Source: Novosphingobium silvae (GTDB taxonomy: Bacteria; Pseudomonadota; Alphaproteobacteria; Sphingomonadales; Sphingomonadaceae). Taken from it: a stretch of 64,000 nucleotides of DNA. This document shows positions 54,385 to 61,920 of this stretch, piece by piece. The position numbers and the translations under genes are program-made. The notes under the pieces were generated by a model, which saw only the letters and a list, made by a program, of their open reading frames with translations, was not told the DNA's origin and searched no databases. Position 1 is the stretch's first letter; each line of letters starts with the position of its first letter. The DNA is taken from contig NZ_WVTD01000001.1 of the NCBI RefSeq assembly GCF_009856825.1, positions 372,001 to 436,000 of the forward strand, written 5' to 3'.

Positions 54385-57296
54385 GCCAGAGTCTCCACCA
54401 CGTTCTCGCAGCGGTCGCACAAGTCGCCATCCTCCGTCACTTCGGGAAGATGGCGCCAGCAGCGGCCGCACTTGTGGTCGGTGGATGGAGTGACGCTCAC
54501 CTCCGCGCCCTGCCCGCGCGTGACTGTCCCGGTGATGAACAGCTCGGAAAGGTCGGTCTCGGGCGCGGTTTCCGGCACGGTGACGAGCGCGGCAAGGCTG
54601 GAGCCGATGACCTTCTCGCGGCGCAGCGGCTCGATCGCCTCGGTCACCTTCTCGCGGAGGGCGCGAAGCTCCGCCCACTTGGCGCCGTCCGCTTCGACGG
54701 CGGGCACCTGCGGCCATTCCAGCAGGTGGACGCTGCCGCCCGCCTCGACATCGGCCGGATAGCGCGAGGCCCAGGTTTCCTCGGCAGTGAAGACGATCAC
54801 CGGCGCGGCGTAGCGGATCAGTGCGTGGAACAGCACGTCCAGCACCGTGCGGTAGGCCCGGCGCTTCGGATCCGCAGGCGCATCGCAGTAGAGGCAGTCC
54901 TTGCGGATGTCGAAGAAGAAGGCCGAAAGATCCTCGTTGCAGAAATCCAGCAGCGAGCGCACGTAAGTGTTGAAGTCGAAGGTATCGACCGCTTCGCGCA
55001 GCGCGGTGTCCAGCTGCGCCAGCAGCGAGAGCACATAGCGCTCCAGCTCGGGCATCTGCTCCACCGGCAGGCGCCCGAATTCCTGGACTTCCTCCTCGAA
55101 CCCGTCGAGCGCGCCCAACAGATAGCGCAGGGTGTTGCGCAGCTTGCGGTACTGGTCGGCCACGCCCTTGAGGATCTCGTCGCCGATGCGGTGGTCTTCG
55201 GTGAAATCGACACTGAGCGCCCAGAGGCGGATGATGTCGGCGCCGTTGGTCTCCATCACCTTTAGCGGGCTGATGGTGTTGCCCAGCGACTTCGACATCT
55301 TCATGCCCTTGGCGTCCATGGTGAAGCCGTGGGTCAGGATGGCCTTGTAGGGCGCATGGCCGCGCGTGGCGCAGCTTTCCAGCAGCGAGGACTGGAACCA
55401 GCCGCGATGCTGGTCGCTGCCTTCGAGGTAGAGGTCGGCCTTGGGGCCGTGATATCCTTCCGGCCTCAGCAGGTCCGGCCAGCGGCCCGATTCCATCACG
55501 AAGGCGTGGGTCGATCCCGAATCGAACCAGACGTCGAGAATGTCGGAGACGCGCTCGTAGTCCTGGGCATCGTAGTCGGGGCCGAGCAGGTCCTGCGCCG
55601 CTTCATCCGACCAGCCATCGACGCCGTTTGCGAGGATCGCTGCGCGGATGCGATCGTTCACCGCCTCGTCGACGAGGTACTCGCCGGTCTTGCGGTTCAC
55701 GAACAGCGTGATCGGCACGCCCCAGGCGCGCTGGCGGGAAAGCACCCAGTCGGGCCGGCCCTCCACCATCGCGCCGATGCGATTGCGGCCCTTTTCGGGG
55801 ACGAAGCGGGTGTCGGAGATGGCCTTGAGCGCCGCCTGCCGCAGCGTGGGCGCGGAGCAAAGCTCCTCTTCCACCGGATCGATCGCGCCGCCCTCGTTCT
55901 CCCAGCGGCGGTCGGCGGAGGACTTGGGCGAGATGTGCGTCATCGCCTTGTCCATCGGCACGAACCACTGCGGGGTGCAGCGGTAGATGACCTTGGCCTT
56001 CGAGCGCCACGAGTGCGGGTAGCTGTGCTTGTAGTCCGCCGAGGCGGCCAGCAGCGCGCCGGTTTCGCGCAGGTCCGTGCAGATCGGGCCGTCGGGCGCG
56101 TTGAACTTGGGGTTGATGACCGAGCCCTGCCCCGCCAGCCACGGCCAGTCCTCTCGGTACTTGCCGTCGGCCTCGACCACGAACTTGGGGTTGATGCCGT
56201 GGGCCTTGCACAGCTCGAAGTCGTCCTCGCCATGGTCGGGCGCCATGTGGACGAGGCCGGTGCCGCTGTCGGTGGTGACAAAATCGCCGGCGAGCAGCGG
56301 ACGCGGCTCCGCGAAGAAGCCGCCCAGCGCGTGCATCGGGTGCCGCGCGAGAGTTCCGGCAAGGTCGGAGCCCTTGAAGGTGCCGAGCGCGTATTCGGCA
56401 AAGTCCGCATCGCCGATCATGTTCTCGGCGAGCGGACCAAGGCCGGTGCGCGCGAAGAACGCCTCGAGCAGCGGCACGGCGACGATGAAGCGCCGTCCGT
56501 CGTGCGCGCGGTAATGGTGGTACTCCACCTCAGGCCCATACGCCAAAGCCTGGTTCACCGGGATCGTCCAGGGCGTGGTCGTCCAGATCACGGCATGGGC
56601 GCCGACCAGTTCCGGCACAGCCGACTCGACGATCTCGAACGCCACGTCGATCTGGGTCGAGGTGATGTCCTCGTACTCGACCTCGGCTTCGGCCAGCGCG
56701 GTCTTTTCCACCGGCGACCACATCACCGGCTTGGCGCCGCGATAGAGCATCCCGTTCTCAGCGAATTTCAGCAGTTCGCCCACGATCGTGGCTTCGGCCT
56801 GGAAGTCCATCGTCAGGTACGGATTGTCCCAGTCGCCGTTGATGCCCAGCCGCTTCAACTGCTCGCGCTGGACGTTCACCCACCCTTGCGCATAGGTGCG
56901 GCACTCGGCGCGGAATTCCTGCGCCGGAACCTCGTCCTTGTTCTTTTTCTTCTTGCGGTACTCTTCCTCGACCTTCCACTCGATGGGCAGGCCGTGACAG
57001 TCCCAGCCGGGCACGTAAGGCGCGTCCTTGCCCAGCAGCGTCTGGGTGCGCACCACCATGTCCTTGAGGATGTGGTTCAGGGCGTGGCCGATGTGCATGT
57101 CGCCGTTGGCGTAGGGCGGGCCATCGTGCAGCACGAATTTCTCGCGGCCACGGCGGCTTTGCCGCGTCTTCTCGTAGATCTTCTCCGCCTGCCAGCGCGC
57201 AAGAATGCCCGGCTCCTTCTGCGGGAGCCCGGCTTTCATGGGGAAATCGGTCTTCGGCAGGAAGACGGTGCTGCGATAGTCACGCTGTTCGGTCAT
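54381..57296 (-). CDS. ileS: Isoleucyl-tRNA synthetase
   Basis: Class I aminoacyl-tRNA synthetase (971 aa). The HIGH motif is PYANGDMHIGHALNHILKDM (H68-H71) and KMSKS is at residues 666-670 (MKMSKSLGNTISPLKV). The editing domain has the WTTTPWTIPVNQALA stretch. The C-terminal zinc finger is complete: C943, C946, C960 and C963 (CGRCWRHL, LCDRCENV). It overlaps lspA by 4 bp and follows ribF after 96 nt, the classical ribF-ileS-lspA order. An open frame of more than 1000 codons on the opposite strand is a shadow. Confidence 0.98.
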   Translation of the reverse strand: MTEQRDYRSTVFLPKTDFPMKAGLPQKEPGILARWQAEKIYEKTRQSRRGREKFVLHDGPPYANGDMHIGHALNHILKDMVVRTQTLLGKDAPYVPGWDCHGLPIEWKVEEEYRKKKKNKDEVPAQEFRAECRTYAQGWVNVQREQLKRLGINGDWDNPYLTMDFQAEATIVGELLKFAENGMLYRGAKPVMWSPVEKTALAEAEVEYEDITSTQIDVAFEIVESAVPELVGAHAVIWTTTPWTIPVNQALAYGPEVEYHHYRAHDGRRFIVAVPLLEAFFARTGLGPLAENMIGDADFAEYALGTFKGSDLAGTLARHPMHALGGFFAEPRPLLAGDFVTTDSGTGLVHMAPDHGEDDFELCKAHGINPKFVVEADGKYREDWPWLAGQGSVINPKFNAPDGPICTDLRETGALLAASADYKHSYPHSWRSKAKVIYRCTPQWFVPMDKAMTHISPKSSADRRWENEGGAIDPVEEELCSAPTLRQAALKAISDTRFVPEKGRNRIGAMVEGRPDWVLSRQRAWGVPITLFVNRKTGEYLVDEAVNDRIRAAILANGVDGWSDEAAQDLLGPDYDAQDYERVSDILDVWFDSGSTHAFVMESGRWPDLLRPEGYHGPKADLYLEGSDQHRGWFQSSLLESCATRGHAPYKAILTHGFTMDAKGMKMSKSLGNTISPLKVMETNGADIIRLWALSVDFTEDHRIGDEILKGVADQYRKLRNTLRYLLGALDGFEEEVQEFGRLPVEQMPELERYVLSLLAQLDTALREAVDTFDFNTYVRSLLDFCNEDLSAFFFDIRKDCLYCDAPADPKRRAYRTVLDVLFHALIRYAAPVIVFTAEETWASRYPADVEAGGSVHLLEWPQVPAVEADGAKWAELRALREKVTEAIEPLRREKVIGSSLAALVTVPETAPETDLSELFITGTVTRGQGAEVSVTPSTDHKCGRCWRHLPEVTEDGDLCDRCENVVETLA

Positions 57297-57392
57297 AAGG
57301 TCTCGCGCACTAGAACAATTGCGGGATCGTTGGAAGTGCGGCGATTTCGTCGCCGGTCGACTGACCGCTTCAGGCGTCAGGCAAGGTCGGGG

Positions 57393-58325
57393 TCAGGCAA
57401 GGTCCGCCAGCAGGTCGCGCGCGCGGTCGCAATCGCGGTCCATCTGCTCGATCAGCGCATCGAGCGAATCGAACTTCGCCTCGGGTCGCAGGAAATGGTG
57501 AAAGGCCACCTCGATCTCCTGCCCGTAGAGATCGCCTGCGAAGTCGAAGAAGTGGGGCTCCAGCAGTTCCTTCGGGGGATCGAACGTGGGCCGGATGCCG
57601 ATGTTCGCCGCGCCCTTGACCAGGCGTCCGTCGGGCATGCGGCCGGTGACGGCGTAGATGCCGTAAAGCGGGCGCAGGTAGTTCGCCATGTCGATGTTGG
57701 CGGTGGGATAGCCGATCGTGCGGCCCAGCTTGTCGCCATGCTGGACCCGCCCGCGCATGGCGAACGGGCGGGTAAGCAGGCGAGCCGCCAGCTGGCAGTC
57801 GCCCGCCTTGAGCGCCTCGCGGATACGGCTGGAGGATATGGTGCCCCCGGCGTCGCTGACCGGACCGACCGTGCGCCCCTGCAGTCCGTGCCGCGCGCCG
57901 ACCTCGCTCAGCACCGCCGGATTGCCGCCGCGGGCGCGCCCGAAAGTGAAGTCCTGCCCGGTGACCACGCCCGCCGCGCCCATGTGGCGCACCAGCATCT
58001 CCTCCACCCAATGGTCCGCCGGCATCGCGGCCATCGCAGTGTCGAAGTGCAGCACCAGCATGGCATCGGCCCCGGCGCCTGCGAAAAGCTCCTGCCGCTG
58101 GGCCAGCGTGGTGAGGCGGAACGGTTCGGCGTCAGGCTTGAAGTGGCGGACGGGATGCGGATCGAACGTGGCGACGATCGCCGCCCGCCCTTCCGCCCGC
58201 GCCCAGCGAATCGCCTCGCCCACCACGGCCTGATGGCCCTGGTGGAAGCCGTCGAAATTGCCCAGCGCCAGCACGGCGCCGCGCAGCGATTCGGGAACGG
58301 GCTGTCGGTTGTCGAGGCGAATCAT
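57393..58325 (-). CDS. ribF: Bifunctional riboflavin kinase/FAD synthetase
   Basis: Cytoplasmic bifunctional enzyme (310 aa) that phosphorylates riboflavin to FMN and adenylylates it to FAD. The N-terminal FAD synthetase part has ALGNFDGFHQGHQAVVGEA (nucleotidyltransferase HxGH) and VVTGQDFTFGRARGGNPA with ISSSRIREALKAGD; the C-terminal kinase part has RVQHGDKLGRTIGYPTANID and ANIGIRPTF, HFFDFAGDLYGQEIEVAF. ATG 58325 (MIRLDNRQPVPESLRG) is the natural start, 11 nt after the folA stop. Confidence 0.96.
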   Translation of the reverse strand: MIRLDNRQPVPESLRGAVLALGNFDGFHQGHQAVVGEAIRWARAEGRAAIVATFDPHPVRHFKPDAEPFRLTTLAQRQELFAGAGADAMLVLHFDTAMAAMPADHWVEEMLVRHMGAAGVVTGQDFTFGRARGGNPAVLSEVGARHGLQGRTVGPVSDAGGTISSSRIREALKAGDCQLAARLLTRPFAMRGRVQHGDKLGRTIGYPTANIDMANYLRPLYGIYAVTGRMPDGRLVKGAANIGIRPTFDPPKELLEPHFFDFAGDLYGQEIEVAFHHFLRPEAKFDSLDALIEQMDRDCDRARDLLADLA

Positions 58326-58336
58326 CGGTGTGCCGG

Positions 58337-58840
58337 CTATAGGGCGCGCTCGAGCGTCACGAAAGCATGCGCCGGGAATGCACCCTGCGCATCGTGCGTT
58401 TCGCGCGCGCTCTCCCGCCATTCGGGCCCGACCGCGGGCATCACCGTATCGCCTTCATAATCGCCCGCGACCTCGGTAAGCTCGATGCGCGAGGCAAGCG
58501 GCAGGAACAGCGCGTTGATTTCCGCGCCGCCGATCACCGCCACCTGGCCCTCGCCCCCGCTTTCGCCCTGACGGGCAAGGGCAAGTGCCTCCTCCACCGA
58601 ATGCACGGGCTCCGCGCCCGGCGCCTGCCAGGCGACATCGCGGGTGAGCACTATGTGGCGGCGTCCCGGAAGGGGCGCGGGAAAGCTCTCGAAGGTCTTG
58701 CGGCCCATCACCATCGGCTTGCCCATCGTCAGCGCCTTGAAGCGCCGCAGATCGGCGGGCAGGCGCCATGGCAGGGCGCCGTCGCGGCCGATGACGCCGT
58801 TCGCCGCCCGGGCGTAGATGAGGAAGATGTCCTGCGCCAC
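58337..58840 (-). CDS. folA: Dihydrofolate reductase
   Basis: NADPH-dependent enzyme (167 aa) that reduces dihydrofolate to tetrahydrofolate. The start is GTG 58840, giving (V/M)AQDIFLIYARAANGVIGRD; motifs ALPWRLPADLRRFKALTMGK (with the active-site acid D in the usual place), PMVMGRKTFESFPAPLPGRR and QVAVIGGAEINALFLPLASR are as in the chromosomal FolA type. An ATG start would require 200 shadow codons inside purK. It lies 11 nt from purK and 11 nt from ribF. thyA, the usual neighbour, is absent. Confidence 0.95.
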   Translation of the reverse strand: MAQDIFLIYARAANGVIGRDGALPWRLPADLRRFKALTMGKPMVMGRKTFESFPAPLPGRRHIVLTRDVAWQAPGAEPVHSVEEALALARQGESGGEGQVAVIGGAEINALFLPLASRIELTEVAGDYEGDTVMPAVGPEWRESARETHDAQGAFPAHAFVTLERAL

Positions 58841-58851
58841 GCCCCGTCCCT

Positions 58852-59910
58852 TCAGTCCAGCGTCAGGCGGGTGACGTGGCCCATCTTGCGGCCCGGGCGC
58901 GCATCGCCCTTGCCGTAGAGGTGCAGGCGATTGACCGGATCCGCCAGGATCTCGGGCCATTCGTGCGCCTCGTCGCCGATGAGGTTGCGCATCTCGACCG
59001 CCTTCGCGGCAAGCCTCGTGTCGCCCAGCGGCAGCCCGCAGATGGCGCGCACGTGGTTCTCGAACTGCGAGGTGACCGCACCCTCTATCGTCCAGTGGCC
59101 CGAGTTGTGGACGCGCGGGGCCATCTCGTTGAAGACGGGGCCCTCGTCCGTCGCGAAGAATTCGAGCGTGAGCACGCCGACATAGTCCAGCGCCTGCGCC
59201 ACGCTGGCCGCGAGGTCGCGCGCGGCGGGCACCTGTTCGAGCAGGCGGGCGGGCGCGGGCACCGTGCTGACGGAGAGGATGCCGCCTTCGTGCACGTTGT
59301 GCGCCGAATCGAAGAAGCGGATCTCGCCGTCCCCGCCCCGGCACAGGATCACTGAGAATTCGGCGAAGAAGGAGACGAAGCCTTCGTAGACCAGCGGAAC
59401 CCCGGGCAGGTCCAGACCCTCGGCATCCGCGGCCGTCATGATACGCCACTGGCCCTTGCCGTCGTATCCGTCGCGCCGGGTCTTGAGGATGCCCGGCAGG
59501 CCGATCGCCGAGATCGCGGCGGCAAGGTCGGCCGCGTTGTCCACCGGGGCAAACGGCGCCGGCCGGCCGCCCAGCGCGGCGACGAAGCGCTTTTCGTTCA
59601 GCCGGTCCTGCGCGGTTTCCAGCGCGAGCGGCGAGGCAAGCAGCGGCGTCTCGCCCAGCGCCGCGAGCGAGGCGACGGGCACGTTCTCGAACTCGTAGGT
59701 GACGACGGCGCAGGCGGCGGCGAACCGGCCCATGGCATCGGCATCGTCCCAGGCCGCGCAGGTGAATTCGGCGCAGACCTCGGCCGCGACCGAATCGGCC
59801 TCTGGGGCATAGACGTGGCAGCGATAGCCCAGCTGCGCCGCCGCCACGGCGATCATCCGCCCGAGCTGGCCGCCGCCAAGGATGCCGATGGTTTCGCCAG
59901 GAGAGATCAT
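58852..59910 (-). CDS. purK: N5-carboxyaminoimidazole ribonucleotide synthase
   Basis: ATP-grasp enzyme (352 aa) of purine synthesis that carboxylates AIR on N5, feeding PurE. The N-terminus ETIGILGGGQLGRMIAVAAA is diagnostic; ATP-grasp parts KTRRDGYDGKGQWRIMT, VYEGFVSFFAEFSVILCRG and EFFATDEGPVFNEMAPRVHN, with SGHWTIEGAVTSQFENHVRA, follow. ATG 59910 was chosen; the frame upstream is not protein-like. The gene lies 112 nt after purE and 11 nt before folA, all in one direction. Confidence 0.97.
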   Translation of the reverse strand: MISPGETIGILGGGQLGRMIAVAAAQLGYRCHVYAPEADSVAAEVCAEFTCAAWDDADAMGRFAAACAVVTYEFENVPVASLAALGETPLLASPLALETAQDRLNEKRFVAALGGRPAPFAPVDNAADLAAAISAIGLPGILKTRRDGYDGKGQWRIMTAADAEGLDLPGVPLVYEGFVSFFAEFSVILCRGGDGEIRFFDSAHNVHEGGILSVSTVPAPARLLEQVPAARDLAASVAQALDYVGVLTLEFFATDEGPVFNEMAPRVHNSGHWTIEGAVTSQFENHVRAICGLPLGDTRLAAKAVEMRNLIGDEAHEWPEILADPVNRLHLYGKGDARPGRKMGHVTRLTLD

Positions 59911-60022
59911 CACGCCTTTACGCCTGCCTTGTGCCCCGGCCCTGCGATATGCGAAGGACGCGGGCCTTATCCAGTTACTTACAAGTTCGGGCCCGCCGCT
60001 CGCACGAGGGCCCTGCCGCCCT

Positions 60023-60547
60023 TCAGGCCGGCTTCTCCGCCACGCTCGCCGTCTGGGCGGCGCGGAACGCCTTGAGCCGCGCGGCCAGCGCCTCGTCGCC
60101 CGTCGCCAGGATCGCGGCGGCGAGGAGCCCTGCATTGGCCGCGCCCGCCTCACCGATCGCCAGGGTGCCGACCGGGATCCCCGCCGGCATCTGGACGATC
60201 GAAAGCAGGCTGTCCTGGCCCGAAAGCGCCTTCGACTGCACGGGCACGCCCAGCACCGGAAGATGGGTCATCGAGGCCACCATGCCCGGCAGGTGCGCAG
60301 CACCCCCCGCTCCGGCCACGATCACCTTGAAGCCTTCATCCTCCGCGCCGTGTGCGAAGTCCACCAGCCGCTCGGGCGTGCGGTGCGCCGAGACGATCCG
60401 CGCGTCCCAGGCGACACCGAGCCTGTCGAGCATCTCCGCGGCCTTGGTCATGGTCGGCCAGTCGGACTGGCTGCCCATCACGATGGCGACCGGGGGGGCC
60501 ACCGCGGGGGCGACCGGGGGAGCGACCGACGGCTGGGCCTCGGCCAC
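60023..60547 (-). CDS. purE: N5-carboxyaminoimidazole ribonucleotide mutase
   Basis: Class I PurE (174 aa), an octameric mutase that moves the carboxyl group from N5 to C4 of the imidazole in purine synthesis; works with PurK. Motifs: [30 protein letters not shown] (catalytic His), [19 protein letters not shown] and [20 protein letters not shown] with [13 protein letters not shown]. The first 20 residues ([13 protein letters not shown]) are a low-complexity extension. It starts 3 nt after the gpmA stop. Confidence 0.97.
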   Translation of the reverse strand: MAEAQPSVAPPVAPAVAPPVAIVMGSQSDWPTMTKAAEMLDRLGVAWDARIVSAHRTPERLVDFAHGAEDEGFKVIVAGAGGAAHLPGMVASMTHLPVLGVPVQSKALSGQDSLLSIVQMPAGIPVGTLAIGEAGAANAGLLAAAILATGDEALAARLKAFRAAQTASVAEKPA

Positions 60548-60550
60548 GGC

Positions 60551-61237
60551 TCAGCGCTCCGAGAGGTAGTAGCGGTCGAGCACGGCGAGATCGTCCGACA
60601 GTTCGTAGACGATCGGCTGGCCGGTCGGAATCTCCAGCCCGGTAATCTCCTCGTCCGAGATACCCGAGAGGTGCTTTTCCAGCGCGCGCAGCGAATTGCC
60701 GTGCGCGGCGACAAGCACGGTCGAGCCCGCATGCAGGTGCGGCACGATCGAGCCTTCGTAATATGGCAGGACGCGCGCGATGGTGTCCTTCAGGCTCTCG
60801 GTCATGGGCACGTCGATGCCGGCGTAGCGCGGATCGCCCGACAGGTCGAACTCTGTGCCGCGATCCATGACCGGGGGCGGGATGTCGAAGCTGCGGCGCC
60901 AGATCTTCACCTGGTCCTCGCCATGCTTGGCCGCCGTCTCCGCCTTGTCGAGTCCGGTCAGGCCGCCATAGTGGCGCTCGTTCAGGCGCCAGTCCTTGGT
61001 TTCGGGAATCCACAGGATGCCCGCGGCCTCCAGCGCGAAGTGCAGGGTCTTGATCGCGCGCGTCTGCAGCGATGTGAAGGCCACGTCGGGCAGCAGCCCC
61101 TTCTCCTTCAGCAGCGCACCGGCGGCGCGTGCCTCGGCCTCGCCCTTTTCGGTCACGTCCACGTCCCACCAGCCGGTGAAGCGGTTCTCGAGGTTCCATT
61201 GGCTCTGGCCGTGGCGAAGAAGGATCAGGCGAGGCAA
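60551..61237 (-). CDS. gpmA: 2,3-bisphosphoglycerate-dependent phosphoglycerate mutase
   Basis: Cofactor-dependent glycolytic mutase (228 aa) interconverting 3- and 2-phosphoglycerate. The phosphohistidine motif is [20 protein letters not shown]; the second histidine lies in [17 protein letters not shown], and [20 protein letters not shown] and [11 protein letters not shown] are typical of GpmA. The position at the head of the purE-purK group (3-nt gap) is a common alphaproteobacterial arrangement. Start ATG 61237 ([11 protein letters not shown]). Confidence 0.97.
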   Translation of the reverse strand: MPRLILLRHGQSQWNLENRFTGWWDVDVTEKGEAEARAAGALLKEKGLLPDVAFTSLQTRAIKTLHFALEAAGILWIPETKDWRLNERHYGGLTGLDKAETAAKHGEDQVKIWRRSFDIPPPVMDRGTEFDLSGDPRYAGIDVPMTESLKDTIARVLPYYEGSIVPHLHAGSTVLVAAHGNSLRALEKHLSGISDEEITGLEIPTGQPIVYELSDDLAVLDRYYLSER

Positions 61238-61356
61238 GGCGTAGCTCCCTTTGCTGGCGACGCGAGCGCGTCGCGAGGTCGATCAAACTGCGGGCCAGTA
61301 TCTGGCGTGTGGGGCCCTAGCTTTCCGGGGCCGATTTGGGAAGCCTGACCGATTCG

Positions 61357-61536
61357 CTATTCGCGATCCTTTGCCGGATCGCCCTGAAGAGGCGTGGCGG
61401 GAGGGGCAGCGACGGCGCGCGCCTGCGCCTTGCGGCGGCGCAGGTTCTCGCGCAGCTTGGCGGCCAGCCGCTCCTCGCGCGTCAGCTTTTCCGCGGTCTG
61501 AGTGCCGTTCTGCCGTGTCGCTCGAGGGTCATCCAT
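61357..61536 (-). CDS. Small basic helical protein (59 aa)
   Basis: Short protein upstream of gpmA. It begins MDDPRATRQNGTQTAEKLTR, continues with a strongly basic helix (EERLAAKLRENLRRRKAQAR) and ends in a Pro/Ala tail APPATPLQGDPAKDRE. No membrane segment. Similar short proteins with a REERLAAKLRENLRRRKAQ-type core are, as far as I recall, frequent in sphingomonads; the function is unknown. The regular codon use and the clear helix speak for a real gene although it is below usual length cut-offs. GGAGG lies 13 nt before the ATG, rather far. Confidence 0.75.
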   Translation of the reverse strand: MDDPRATRQNGTQTAEKLTREERLAAKLRENLRRRKAQARAVAAPPATPLQGDPAKDRE

Positions 61537-61668
61537 GCTTCACCGAATGCCTCCGCGACACACAAAGCGCAAGCGGCGCTTGACAATCGCTTCGGCTGCG
61601 ACCAATAGCGCCCCCCTGTCCCGGGGTGACCGGGACATCTGCCCCGCACCGCCGGGGCCTGGAACGGC

Positions 61669-61743
61669 GCTGCTGTAGCTCAGTGGTAGAGCGCACCCTT
61701 GGTAAGGGTGAGGTCGGGAGTTCAATCCTCCCTAGCAGCACCA
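61669..61743 (+). tRNA. tRNA-Thr (anticodon GGT)
   Basis: Full cloverleaf: acceptor stem GCTGCTG/TAGCAGC (one G-U), D arm with GCTCAGTGGTAGAGC, anticodon stem CACCC/GGGTG around the loop TTGGTAA (anticodon GGT, threonine codons ACC and ACU), T arm with GGGAGTTCAATCCTCCC and an encoded CCA end (61741-61743). Isolated, not in an operon with other tRNAs. Confidence 0.98.
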
Positions 61744-61820
61744 TTCCCCACCCCTACTTGATGGCAATTGCTTACCTGGCCCTGCCGATACTGGCCGTGC
61801 GTCCTGCTGCAGCGCAGCGA

Positions 61821-61864
61821 GCGTCATAAAACTGTCTTGGCAATCGCACGGGACTGTCACGAAA
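61821..61864 (+). promoter_or_regulatory. Candidate Pho box upstream of the TonB receptor
   Basis: Four 11-bp units in register: GCGTCATaaaa, CTGTCTTggca, ATCGCACggga, CTGTCACgaaa. The Pho box consensus is CTGTCAT repeated every 11 bp; units match at 5, 6, 3 and 6 of 7 positions. The element ends 57 bp before the receptor start codon, a usual distance for PhoB activation. Confidence 0.5.
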
Positions 61865-61920
61865 GCGCCCTAGGGGCCCCTGCAACAGACAAAGCGTTGC
61901 TACAGGGAACCCTTCCAGCC

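Noticed and set aside
55329..58460. 1043-codon open frame opposite ileS and ribF
   Set aside because: Shadow of two well identified genes; no motif and no ribosome site.
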